Below are positions 7,795-16,719 of a DNA stretch of 64,000 nt, piece after piece. Numbering within the stretch: position 1 is the stretch's first letter; each line of letters begins with the position of its first letter. The DNA is from Fuerstiella sp. (GTDB lineage Bacteria > Planctomycetota > Planctomycetia > Planctomycetales > Planctomycetaceae). The notes below the pieces were generated by a model. The model ran no database searches, had not been told where the DNA came from, and worked only from the letters and a program-made list of their open reading frames with translations. Location of the stretch: assembly GCA_022447225.1 (NCBI GenBank), contig JAKVAZ010000002.1, positions 1 to 64,000 of the forward strand, in the 5' to 3' direction. Position numbers and translations under genes: made by a program.

Positions 7795-10161
7795 ATGAGT
7801 ATCTTTGTGAACCCGAACTCTGCTTCCACCGTGACTGCGTTTAAACGGCATTTGCTGCTTTTTATTCTGTTGTTTTCGTGTATGGCTCGGTCGGCACCGG
7901 GATTCAGCCAGAGTCCTGAAGAAGAGTTTTTCGAAACGAAAATCCGTCCCCTGCTGGCAGAACATTGCTACTCCTGTCATTCGACAAAGGCAGAAAAATT
8001 GCAGGCAGGCCTGTACCTCGACAGTGCTGTCGGGGCCACCAGGGGTGGTGACAGCGGGCCGGCAATCGTTCCGGGAAAACCCGACGAAAGTCTTTTGATT
8101 CGTGCGGTTCGCTACGAAGAGAATGAAATGCCGCCGGATCGGAAACTGTCCGATGCTGAAATCGCACTGCTGACTCAATGGGTCGAAGCCGGGGCACCGT
8201 GGCCGTCAGCCGAACCGATCGAATCAAACACTGTGAACGGAGAATACGACTGGAACCATTTCCGAACGGAGCACTGGTCCTTTCGGCCTGTTGCACGTGC
8301 TGAGCCACCAAAAGTAAACAATACCTCGTGGCCACTGGGGTCGCTGGATCATTTTATCGCCGCTCGTCTTGAAGCGACCGGGCTGAGCCCGGGAGCCCCG
8401 GCGGCGTTGCCCGTTCTGGTCCGCCGTATTTACATTGATCTGACGGGACTGCTGCCGACGCCTGATCAGGTACAGGCTTTTGTTTCGGCTGCCGGTGTCG
8501 ACCAGCAGGCCGCTGTGAGCGACCTGGTGAATCGACTGCTTGATTCGCCGCGTTACGGGGAACGCTGGGGCAGACACTGGCTGGACGTGGCTCGTTTCAG
8601 TGACGGCCTTGGTGGATTCAGCAATCCAAGGGCTGCCACGGCCGCCTGGCGTTATCGCGACTGGGTTGTTAAGGCCTTCAATGATGACATGCCCTACGAC
8701 AGATTTCTGAAACTTCAGATTGCCGGAGATTTACTGGAAGGTCAGCAAGGGGCCGTGGCCACCGGATTTTTTGCGCTGGGGCCGGCCTACAAGTCCGACG
8801 GAGGGGATCCGGACAGTGTCGCCCAGGCAAAAGGTGAAACACTTGACGATCGTATTGACACACTCTCGAGAGGACTGCTTGCGCTCACCGCTTCCTGTGC
8901 CAGGTGTCATGATCATAAATTTGATCCGATTCCACAGCAGGATTATTACTCGCTGGCGGGCATCTTCAATAATACTGAAATTCACGATTTTCCCCTGGCA
9001 CCATCGGAAGTCGTTGAGGACTGGAATCGGAAGACCAAGGAGATTGATGACGTCAGGAAACAGGTGGGGGATCTCAGGAGGCGTGCGAGGAAAGAAAAAC
9101 GTCAACTGAATGAGCATGAGCAGGCCCAAAAAAAACAGCTGCAGGATCAAGAGGAACAATTGAAGGCGGCGCTTCCTCCCAAGTACCCTGTCATGCATAT
9201 TCTGCAGGACACCGGCAGTGTCAATATGCCGGTCGCCATTCGCGGCAATATGCGGAAACCCGGTGCAGAAGCTCCCAGACGGTTTCTGCGCATCCTCTCC
9301 GGTGAACATCGACCGAAATTCATCGACGGAAGCGGACGCCTGCAACTGGCTGATGCCGTTGCCGCCCCCGCCAATCCCCTCACGGCACGTGTCATCGTCA
9401 ATCGAATCTGGATGCATCATTTTGGTAAGGCACTGGTTCGCTCACCAAGCAATTTTGGTATCTCGGGTGAAGAGCCGTCACATCCTCTGTTACTGGACTG
9501 GCTGGCATCCGAGTTGATTGACTCGGGCTGGTCAATCAAGTCACTTCATCGAGTCATCATGACGTCTGCGACCTGGCAGCAGAGCAGTACCATCGACCCG
9601 AAAAACTTTGAAATTGACGGCGATAACCGACTGGTGTGGCGAATGAATCCGCGGCGGATGGATGTCGAGGTGTGGAGAGACTGTCTGCTGTTCGTCACCA
9701 ACGACCTGGATCTTGCAGGTGGCGGCCCGCCTTTTGAGGATCCGGCAGAGACCAACCGCAGAACACTTTATGCAAAGGTCAGTCGAAATGGTGATCAGGT
9801 GGCGGCCGATGCGTTTTTGCGGCTGTTTGATTTTCCGTTGATGAAGGCCACGATTGCTGAACGTCCGATGACCATTGTGCCTCAGCAGTTTCTGTTCATG
9901 ATGAACAGCGAATTCATGGTGGCCCGGGCCCAGGCACTGGCAAAACGCCTGAAAGCGGCAGACAGCAGTCCGGACGCTCAGATCGAACGGGCCTATCAGC
10001 TGTTGTTTGGGCGGCGGCCGAACGCTGATGAACGGAGTATCGGTGAGGACTTTTTGACTGCCGGGCCGGGGACAACCGAAGATCGGACCGCCAAATTACC
10101 GATACTCGTTCAGTATGCTCAGGTACTTCTGAGTTCCAATGAGTTCATGTACGTGAGATAA
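7795..10161 (+). CDS. Planctomycete PSCyt1/DUF1549/DUF1553 (PSD1) surface protein
   Basis: 788 residues. A signal peptide (hydrophobic KRHLLLFILLFSCMARSAPGFS) precedes the planctomycete cytochrome-C-like domain with HCYSCH (Cys 58, Cys 61, His 62), a covalent haem-binding CxxCH. DUF1549 follows, starting near LGSLDHFIAARLEATGLSP and running through RYGERWGRHWLDVARF; a second CxxCH-like motif, CARCHDHKFDPI, lies near residue 368. After a Lys/Glu/Gln-rich helix (about 400-460), DUF1553 runs to the C-terminus (FGISGEEPSHPLLLDWLA and FMMNSEFM). At 788 residues it is shorter than many relatives of around 1000, with a brief middle. Function is unknown; an extracytoplasmic redox or binding role is inferred. 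It is followed 11 nt later by its usual partner, a DUF1501 gene. Confidence 0.88.
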   Translation: MSIFVNPNSASTVTAFKRHLLLFILLFSCMARSAPGFSQSPEEEFFETKIRPLLAEHCYSCHSTKAEKLQAGLYLDSAVGATRGGDSGPAIVPGKPDESLLIRAVRYEENEMPPDRKLSDAEIALLTQWVEAGAPWPSAEPIESNTVNGEYDWNHFRTEHWSFRPVARAEPPKVNNTSWPLGSLDHFIAARLEATGLSPGAPAALPVLVRRIYIDLTGLLPTPDQVQAFVSAAGVDQQAAVSDLVNRLLDSPRYGERWGRHWLDVARFSDGLGGFSNPRAATAAWRYRDWVVKAFNDDMPYDRFLKLQIAGDLLEGQQGAVATGFFALGPAYKSDGGDPDSVAQAKGETLDDRIDTLSRGLLALTASCARCHDHKFDPIPQQDYYSLAGIFNNTEIHDFPLAPSEVVEDWNRKTKEIDDVRKQVGDLRRRARKEKRQLNEHEQAQKKQLQDQEEQLKAALPPKYPVMHILQDTGSVNMPVAIRGNMRKPGAEAPRRFLRILSGEHRPKFIDGSGRLQLADAVAAPANPLTARVIVNRIWMHHFGKALVRSPSNFGISGEEPSHPLLLDWLASELIDSGWSIKSLHRVIMTSATWQQSSTIDPKNFEIDGDNRLVWRMNPRRMDVEVWRDCLLFVTNDLDLAGGGPPFEDPAETNRRTLYAKVSRNGDQVAADAFLRLFDFPLMKATIAERPMTIVPQQFLFMMNSEFMVARAQALAKRLKAADSSPDAQIERAYQLLFGRRPNADERSIGEDFLTAGPGTTEDRTAKLPILVQYAQVLLSSNEFMYVR

Positions 10162-10172
10162 TTAAGGGACTG

Positions 10173-11651
10173 ATGACTGTCAGTCACTGGCCTGGATTTT
10201 ACAACGTCTCATACAGATTTTCACCCATGTACCAACATCGCAACATGCTGCCTGCAGTCGATCGACGTGACATGCTGCACCGAATGGGTGCAGGATTCGG
10301 CACTTTGGGGCTGGCCGGTATGCTGACTGGTGGTGAAGCCGTTGCTGAATCGGCCGAGCCTTCGCCACTGGCTCCGAAAAAACCACATTTTACACCACGC
10401 GCAAAGCACGTCATTCAGCTGTTTATGCCTGGTGGCCCCTCGCAGGTGGACACGTTTGATCACAAACCTCTCATTGAAAAGTATCGTGGCCAGAGGCCAA
10501 AATCTGTTGACCGCAAATCACTTCGGAATACGAAGAATGGTTTGTTTCCTTCTCCGTTTCGCTTTCGTCAGTACGGACAGTGTGGCAAGTGGGTGAGCGA
10601 GATTTTTCCTCATGTCGGGGAACTGGTTGATGACATTTGCTTCATTCATTCCATGCATACAGACATCCCGGAGCATGCCGGCGCCATCCTGATGATGAAT
10701 CTTGGTCATCTGCAGCCGAGTCGTCCCAGTATGGGATCGTGGCTGGCGTATGGACTGGGGACGGAAAACAGGGACCTGCCTGGTTTCGTGGCAATGAGTC
10801 CTTATGCGGAGCCTCGCGGCAAACTTGCTAACTGGGGCAATGCCTTTTTACCTGGAGCTTATGCGGGAACGTACGTCAATATCGCCAGTATGCAGCCGGA
10901 CCGGATCCTGCGCGATCTGAACAATCAGTGGCTGCCGCGAGGGGTCCAACGGCGACAGGCCGATTTATTGACGCAGCTGAATCAGCTGGATCTGCGCCGT
11001 CAGCAGACGGACCAGCAGCTGGAGTCGAGTATTCAGGCGATGGAAATGGCATTTCGAATGCAGTTTGCGGTGCCGGATGTGTTTGACACTTCCGGTGAAT
11101 CACGGACAACGCTGGAAATGTACGGTGACAGTGAATACGCCAAAGGTTGTCTTCTGGCTCGACGAATGGTTGAACGGGGTGTCCGCATGGTACAGCTGTC
11201 ACATTCGATCGATGGCTACGATATCGCGTGGGACACCGGGCATAGTGAAATCGCTGGTGGTCATAAACGCCTGGCGGATGCCTGCGATCAGGGAATTGCT
11301 GCACTGATTAAAGATCTGAAACAGCGAGGACTGTTCGAAGATACGCTGGTGATCTGGGGGGGGGAATTCGGACGTGCTCCCACATCTGAAGGTCAAAAGG
11401 GGCGCGATCACGACCACTATGGTTTTACCGTGTGGATGGCTGGTGGCGGTGTGAAAGCCGGCTACAGTTATGGGGAGACCGACGAATTTGGATGTATGGC
11501 CGTACAGGACCGGGTTCACGTGCACGACCTGCATGCCACGATTCTGCACCTGATGGGTCTGGACCACGAACGACTGACGTATCGCTATTCCGGCCGTGAC
11601 TTCCGACTTACCGACGTCCACGGCAACGTGGTACATGATGTACTGACGTAG
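10173..11651 (+). CDS. DUF1501 protein with Tat-type signal
   Basis: 492 residues, starting 11 nt after the PSD1-type gene with AAGGGA in front of the ATG at 10173; a second ATG at 10227 would give a more usual N-terminus. DRRDMLHRMGAGFGTLGLAGML is a twin-arginine signal typical of the family. HVIQLFMPGGPSQVDTFDHKP, WGGEFGRAPTSEG and DHDHYGFTVWMAGGGVKAG are DUF1501 hallmarks and resemble the alkaline-phosphatase/sulfatase superfamily fold. DUF1501 and PSD1-type genes are regularly adjacent in planctomycetes, suggesting a two-part exported system. The unusual feature here is the Ser/Thr kinase gene only 15 nt downstream. Confidence 0.9.
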   Translation: MTVSHWPGFYNVSYRFSPMYQHRNMLPAVDRRDMLHRMGAGFGTLGLAGMLTGGEAVAESAEPSPLAPKKPHFTPRAKHVIQLFMPGGPSQVDTFDHKPLIEKYRGQRPKSVDRKSLRNTKNGLFPSPFRFRQYGQCGKWVSEIFPHVGELVDDICFIHSMHTDIPEHAGAILMMNLGHLQPSRPSMGSWLAYGLGTENRDLPGFVAMSPYAEPRGKLANWGNAFLPGAYAGTYVNIASMQPDRILRDLNNQWLPRGVQRRQADLLTQLNQLDLRRQQTDQQLESSIQAMEMAFRMQFAVPDVFDTSGESRTTLEMYGDSEYAKGCLLARRMVERGVRMVQLSHSIDGYDIAWDTGHSEIAGGHKRLADACDQGIAALIKDLKQRGLFEDTLVIWGGEFGRAPTSEGQKGRDHDHYGFTVWMAGGGVKAGYSYGETDEFGCMAVQDRVHVHDLHATILHLMGLDHERLTYRYSGRDFRLTDVHGNVVHDVLT

Positions 11652-11666
11652 ATCGGTCACATAACA

Positions 11667-13871
11667 GTGAATGATTCCGCTGACACGCAGATTCAGGGAG
11701 ACGATGAGCGAGAAGACTCGCGACGGATGAGTCTCGAGGGCAATCAGCCACCAGCGGAAGTCGACGGATATACGATGATCCGGCGCCTCGGGACAGGTGC
11801 CTATGGGACGGTGTGGCTGGCACGCGAAGACAACACAGGCCGCATGGTGGCCGTGAAATATTATCCTCATCGTCGGGGACTCAACTGGTCGCTGCTGAGT
11901 CGTGAAGTCGAAAAACTGGCAACTCTGTACACGTCACGCAATATTGTGCAGCTGCTGGACGTGGGCTGGAATTCAGAACCGCCTTACTACGTGATGGAGT
12001 TCGTGGAGAACGGTTCGCTGAGTGCCTACATGGACCTCGGCCCCGTTGCCGTCAGTGAAGCCGTCCGAATTACCAAAGAAGTCTGTTGTGCGCTGATTGA
12101 AGCGCACGGGGCCGGAGTTCTGCACTGCGATCTCAAACCTGACAACGTCCTGCTGGATTCATCGTTCCAGGTCAGGCTGTGCGATTTTGGTCAGTCCCGG
12201 ATGTCCCATGAGCGAAGTCCGGCACTGGGAACTTTGTATTACATGGCTCCGGAACAGGCGGATCTGGAAGCTGTCGCCGACGCACGCTGGGATGTGTATG
12301 CCGTGGGTGCGTTGCTGTATCACATGCTGACCGGTGAGCCTCCTTTCCGGACGAGCCGGCTCCAGCAGGATCTCGAGTCAACGGAATTACTGAGTGATCG
12401 TCTTTCCGCCTACCGGGATGCAATCAGGACTTCTCCGCAGCCGGTTGCTCATCGGTCTGTCCAGGGTGTTGATAACCGTTTGAGTCTTCTGGTTGATAAA
12501 TGCCTGTCCACTGATCCGTCAAAGCGACTGCCAAATGCTCAGGCAATTTTGGCGGAGCTTGAGGGACGAGATCAGCAGCGGGCCCGCCGCCCGTTACTCC
12601 TGCTGGGAGTTCTGGGGCCACTTCTGCTGATCGTCGCAATGGTACCGCTGTTTGTCAGTGCACTCGGCGATAATGTTCAGGAGATGGAATTACGTCTGAC
12701 AGAACGGGCACTCGAAAGCAGTGCTTTGTCGGCTCGTGCACTGGCTGGTGCACTGGAGGCGGAGCTGGAAGGACGACTCGCAGATCTGTTACGTGTGGCG
12801 GAACTGGAAATCCGCATGAAGGAACTGGGGAATGCAGTAAAATCGGAAACATCAGAATCCGAAGAGCTGATCGGTCCGCTGGAGAATGCATTAAAAAACA
12901 CATCCAGTGATACGATTGTCATGCAATCGAAAAGCATGTTTGGCGCACCGATGCAAGATCGGCCGGAGTGGATGCAGAGTCTGGATCGTGCCCGCCTGCG
13001 TGCTGACGCTCGAAACAACGGACGCGGTCACAAAATTGACGTCAGCTGGTTTCTGCAGGACCAGCACGGCAGACAGCTTTGGCGAAATCCATATTCCGCC
13101 GAAACTGTCGGAGAAAATTTTTCTCGTCGAGCCTATTACCACGGACGTAACAGGGACTATCAAGCCAATGATGTTCTGCCGGAAGACATCAGGCCGATTT
13201 CGGAGCCCCATATTTCCCCACCGTTTAAGAGCCAGGCCACCGGTCAGTCGATGGTGGCACTCAGTGTACCGGTGAAAAATTTGAGTGGCGAGGTCATCGG
13301 TGTGCTCGCCAGAACTGCTCACCTTGCCGACCTGCGACTCCGCCTGGCGCAGTACATTAGCGAATATAAATCTTTCAGCGATGATGATGACTCCATGACT
13401 CGCATCATCGCGATTGCACACGCGCCTACCGGACGCCTGTTCGATCATCCGTGGCTGAATATACAATCATCCGGAAAAATTGATGAAGTCATTGATAAAC
13501 TCGTCATCCCTGAAGAAATCCTGGCGAAAGTCAGAACGGGTGAGGACACAGGCACGGACTACTCACTGACTGGTTCAGGACAGGCCGATACCGCCCTGTT
13601 TGAGAAATATGTGGATCCCGTTGGCCTGCTTCCTGATGATTCTGCTGCACCTTATCGTCAGGAACTGATGGCTGCGATGGCTCAGGTGCGGGGTAGCAGG
13701 AGCCAGTGGATTGTCATCGTCCAGGAACCACGGGCCAACGTTCATGACCCTGTCACAGACATGACACTTAAGGCGATCCGTACGGCATGTGTGGCTGTTG
13801 TCACAAGCATTCTTCTGATGTTAATTGTCTGGTTCTTTGTGGCACGTGCGCTGGCCAGAGCCAATATCTGA
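11667..13871 (+). CDS. Membrane Ser/Thr protein kinase with extracytoplasmic Cache-like sensor
   Basis: 734 residues, GTG start (an internal ATG at 11727 is possible). The N-terminal kinase domain (about 35-292) has the glycine loop GTGAYGTVW (42-50), the ATP-binding VAVKYY (Lys 64), catalytic loop HCDLKPDNVLL (153-163), CDFGQS (Asp 173) and MAPEQ. The catalytic loop carries Cys where most such kinases have Arg (HRD), so it is a non-RD kinase. A transmembrane helix (about 308-332) is followed by some 370 extracytoplasmic residues, starting with a helical stretch and then a Cache/PDC-like segment (VSWFLQDQHGRQLWRNP, SRRAYYHGRN). A second helix lies at the extreme C-terminus. The layout implies an outside ligand controlling an inside kinase. 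It follows DUF1501 by 15 nt. Confidence 0.88.
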   Translation: MNDSADTQIQGDDEREDSRRMSLEGNQPPAEVDGYTMIRRLGTGAYGTVWLAREDNTGRMVAVKYYPHRRGLNWSLLSREVEKLATLYTSRNIVQLLDVGWNSEPPYYVMEFVENGSLSAYMDLGPVAVSEAVRITKEVCCALIEAHGAGVLHCDLKPDNVLLDSSFQVRLCDFGQSRMSHERSPALGTLYYMAPEQADLEAVADARWDVYAVGALLYHMLTGEPPFRTSRLQQDLESTELLSDRLSAYRDAIRTSPQPVAHRSVQGVDNRLSLLVDKCLSTDPSKRLPNAQAILAELEGRDQQRARRPLLLLGVLGPLLLIVAMVPLFVSALGDNVQEMELRLTERALESSALSARALAGALEAELEGRLADLLRVAELEIRMKELGNAVKSETSESEELIGPLENALKNTSSDTIVMQSKSMFGAPMQDRPEWMQSLDRARLRADARNNGRGHKIDVSWFLQDQHGRQLWRNPYSAETVGENFSRRAYYHGRNRDYQANDVLPEDIRPISEPHISPPFKSQATGQSMVALSVPVKNLSGEVIGVLARTAHLADLRLRLAQYISEYKSFSDDDDSMTRIIAIAHAPTGRLFDHPWLNIQSSGKIDEVIDKLVIPEEILAKVRTGEDTGTDYSLTGSGQADTALFEKYVDPVGLLPDDSAAPYRQELMAAMAQVRGSRSQWIVIVQEPRANVHDPVTDMTLKAIRTACVAVVTSILLMLIVWFFVARALARANI

Positions 13872-13902
13872 GCCAGACGCTGTAGCTGGCCGGGCAACCG
13901 TT

Positions 13903-14874
13903 TCAGCCGTTGTGTGTTGGGCCTGCCAGATGCCAGACACTGGCCAAAACGGTTCCGGTCAGCATGCAGCCGAACGTGTACAGAATGCACGGAATCACGG
14001 CAGGAGACCCTTCTCCGAACAGGTGAATGGCGAGGGCAGTACCCGCACCGGCATTCTGCATTCCGACTTCCAGAGTGAGTGCCCGACGCATTGGCTCCGG
14101 CAACCTCACGGCGAGTCCGCCGAAATACCCGGCAAGATATCCGCATGTGTTGATGATCCCAAGGATTCCCAGGACTGTCCACGCCGCCTCCTGCAGCGCG
14201 TCTCGTTTGAGACCCACGGCGATCGCAATAATTGCCAGAATGGCCAGATTTGCAGAAATTCCGGACGCGGCGAGTACCTTTGTTGAGAAGCCTCCCCAAC
14301 GTCGACACAGCAGATGTCCGCAAATGACCGGGAGTACAATCGTCAGTCCCAGCATTTGAACCGCTTTGGCTCCGTTATAATTGACATCGTCACTGAGAGT
14401 GAATCCAAGAATCAGTGGAACCACAAGCGGCGAAAGCAGAGTGGCTGATGTGGTTAGACTGACGGAGTAGCTGACGTTCCCGTATGCAGAAAGCGTCAGT
14501 ACGTTGGACGCCATGGCGCCTGGTACGCATCCGACAATTAATATTCCGGCTGCCATCTGAGGATCCGGCTGAAACACCTGAACGGTTGTCCATGCGAGCA
14601 GCGGCATACTGACGTACTGGATTGCGGTGCCGGTCATTACGGTTGGCCAGCTTCGGAGCAGAGCATTCACTTCATGGATCGGCAACAGCGTGCCAATACA
14701 GAACATGACGACTACGATCAGACAGTTAATACCTGTACCGCCGGCGGCAGCAAACGGATCGAACGGCAGGCCCAGTTCGGGCCACAGGAACGCAGCTGCC
14801 GAACTTATCAGCAGCCAGACCAACAGGAATTTCCGGAGCATGTTTTCGAGGACACTGAGAGAGAGCACGGCCAT
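13903..14874 (-). CDS. Bile acid:sodium symporter (BASS) family transporter
   Basis: 323 residues with about nine to ten hydrophobic segments. GTGINCLIVVVMFCIGTLLP and IVGCVPGAMASNVLTLSAYGN match the crossover and sodium-binding regions of the BASS/SBF family (PF01758), and LEVGMQNAGAGTALA is the second characteristic motif. Bacterial members move organic anions such as pantoate, keto acids or bile acids with Na+; the substrate here is not evident. It faces the kinase gene tail to tail with a 31-nt gap. Confidence 0.87.
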   Translation of the reverse strand: MAVLSLSVLENMLRKFLLVWLLISSAAAFLWPELGLPFDPFAAAGGTGINCLIVVVMFCIGTLLPIHEVNALLRSWPTVMTGTAIQYVSMPLLAWTTVQVFQPDPQMAAGILIVGCVPGAMASNVLTLSAYGNVSYSVSLTTSATLLSPLVVPLILGFTLSDDVNYNGAKAVQMLGLTIVLPVICGHLLCRRWGGFSTKVLAASGISANLAILAIIAIAVGLKRDALQEAAWTVLGILGIINTCGYLAGYFGGLAVRLPEPMRRALTLEVGMQNAGAGTALAIHLFGEGSPAVIPCILYTFGCMLTGTVLASVWHLAGPTHNG

Positions 14875-14941
14875 GACTCAGCAACGGCAACGGCCTACTG
14901 CAAACTGTCAGAGGTTGCCGGTGACTGCTGACGACATCATG

Positions 14942-15400
14942 TCACTTCGCCAGTTGTTCTGCAATCAGCTGCTCTGCAAGCAGCTGGTGTCGAATCGCCG
15001 TTCCTGTACGCAGCGATTCCATGATATTAACTTCCGTGACCATGACGCCCAGCATCCCTCCCGGCGGTTCGAACAGAATTTGTTCCTGCAGCAGACATCC
15101 GCCTGCGGCGGGCGAAATCGTTTGGGTATACTCCCACGACTGCGCGGGCCCCATAACCTGTTCAGCGATAATCTGTGAGTCGGTGACTTTCGTCCAGCGG
15201 TGCTTCAGAACCTGCCGAAATCCTCCTGTAACAATCGAAAAAGAAATTTCTTCTCCGGCAGTTACAAATTCCGGCGCTTCCAGGATTTCAATTTCCAGGT
15301 CGGGGTCGGTGATCAGCGAAAAGTTGGAGACCGTGCCGAGATAATCTCGCATCGTGGCCGGGGCACATTCGAAATTTGCAGACAGTGAAAACTGACCCAT
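14942..15400 (-). CDS. SRPBCC (START/Bet v1-like) family protein
   Basis: 152 residues. The pattern MGQFSLSANFECAPATMRDYLG, a central WTKVTDSQIIAEQVMGPAQSWEYTQTI and a C-terminal amphipathic helix match the helix-grip fold of SRPBCC hydrophobic-ligand-binding proteins (polyketide cyclase/START-like). No catalytic residues are obvious. It lies 67 nt upstream of the BASS transporter on the same strand, so the two might be co-transcribed. Function unknown. Confidence 0.6.
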   Translation of the reverse strand: MGQFSLSANFECAPATMRDYLGTVSNFSLITDPDLEIEILEAPEFVTAGEEISFSIVTGGFRQVLKHRWTKVTDSQIIAEQVMGPAQSWEYTQTISPAAGGCLLQEQILFEPPGGMLGVMVTEVNIMESLRTGTAIRHQLLAEQLIAEQLAK

Positions 15401-15562
15401 GGTCGATTCCGGTCAATTGCTGAACGTATGGGTGGCGATCCCGGCCGTATCTCCTGTAAAAAAGAGCGAAACGTCAGTCTGTTTTCGCTGTATTTCCCTG
15501 TGGGAAAGTGCATCCATTACAGCTCAGCATAACTCAGAACCAGGCCAGGTCGATAATTCGTT

Positions 15563-16528
15563 ATGAAGTTTCCTGCCGAACTGCTCAAACAATGCTGGTT
15601 TCTGACGGGACCCACGGCAGTTGGAAAAACGTCTGCCACACTGCGGATTGCCAAAGATTTTAATGCCGAAATACTTTCGCTGGATTCGATGGCCGTGTAT
15701 CGCCGTATGGACATCGGAACGGCAAAACCGACACAGTCCGAACGGCAGTCCGTTCTGCATCACCTGATTGACCTGGCGGATCCTCATCACGAATTCAGTG
15801 TTGCGGAATATCTGCGTGCGGCAGTGTCGGCGGTCGAAGATGTACTCAGTCGCGGTCGCATTCCGCTGTTTGCCGGCGGAACGGGGCTGTATCTGCGGGC
15901 AATTTTGCGAGGACTATTTGATGGACCACCAGCCAACTGGTCTCTGCGTCACCGAATGGAACAGCTGGCTCAGCAGCATGGACCGGAGTACCTGTACCAT
16001 CAGTTGATCACTGTTGATCCGCCGACTGCGGCGCGACTGCACGTGAATGATCAGCGCCGTATCATTCGTGCGCTGGAGGTATACGAGGTCACGGGAGTTC
16101 GTCTGTCGGCTCAGCAAAAAAATGCAGTTCTTCCTGTGTCCCAACAGCCGGCAGCTGTGTTCTGGCTGGAGCCAAATCGCGAATGGCTGTGTGACCGTAT
16201 CGACCGACGGGTTGAGGAGATGATGCAGCGCGGGTTACTGGAAGAGACTCGTCGGTTGCTGAACATCTGTCCAGCTCCCGGACGAACGGCCCGACAGGCG
16301 CTTGGATACCGTGAGCTGATTGCTCATCTGGAGGATGGTCTGCCACTGCAGGAATGCGTGGATCTGATCAGGGTACGCACGCGACAGTTTGCAAAACGAC
16401 AACACACCTGGTTTCGAAACATGGAAGAATGCTGCAGCATCTCTGTACGCCCCGATGAATCGGAATGTCAGTTGGTCGACCGGATTCTTAACGAATTCAG
16501 AGCATGTGAGGACATTTCCGGTCAGTGA
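15563..16528 (+). CDS. miaA: tRNA dimethylallyltransferase
   Basis: 321 residues, usual family size. Transfers the dimethylallyl group from DMAPP to N6 of adenosine 37 in tRNAs reading UNN codons. The P-loop GPTAVGKT (residues 14-21), SLDSMAVYRRMDIGTAKP, FAGGTGLYLRAILRGLFDGPP, and RQALGYRELIAHLEDG with RTRQFAKRQHTWFRN near the C-terminus are diagnostic. Stand-alone gene on the plus strand, not beside mutL or hfq as in enterobacteria. Confidence 0.96.
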   Translation: MKFPAELLKQCWFLTGPTAVGKTSATLRIAKDFNAEILSLDSMAVYRRMDIGTAKPTQSERQSVLHHLIDLADPHHEFSVAEYLRAAVSAVEDVLSRGRIPLFAGGTGLYLRAILRGLFDGPPANWSLRHRMEQLAQQHGPEYLYHQLITVDPPTAARLHVNDQRRIIRALEVYEVTGVRLSAQQKNAVLPVSQQPAAVFWLEPNREWLCDRIDRRVEEMMQRGLLEETRRLLNICPAPGRTARQALGYRELIAHLEDGLPLQECVDLIRVRTRQFAKRQHTWFRNMEECCSISVRPDESECQLVDRILNEFRACEDISGQ

Positions 16529-16719
16529 CGTGTCGTCAGCTTGCATGCCTAAGACCTGTCCACTACAGCAGATCATGAAAATTCCGTCGTGAGTTTCGGT
16601 TTTCCGACAGGTATACACTGGGTCAGGACTTCCGTATCAGTCACGAATCGGTGTGTCCGCGCAGCGGGATGATCCGTCTAAAAAAGACTGGTGTTAACCG
16701 GACCATTCAGGAAAGACTG

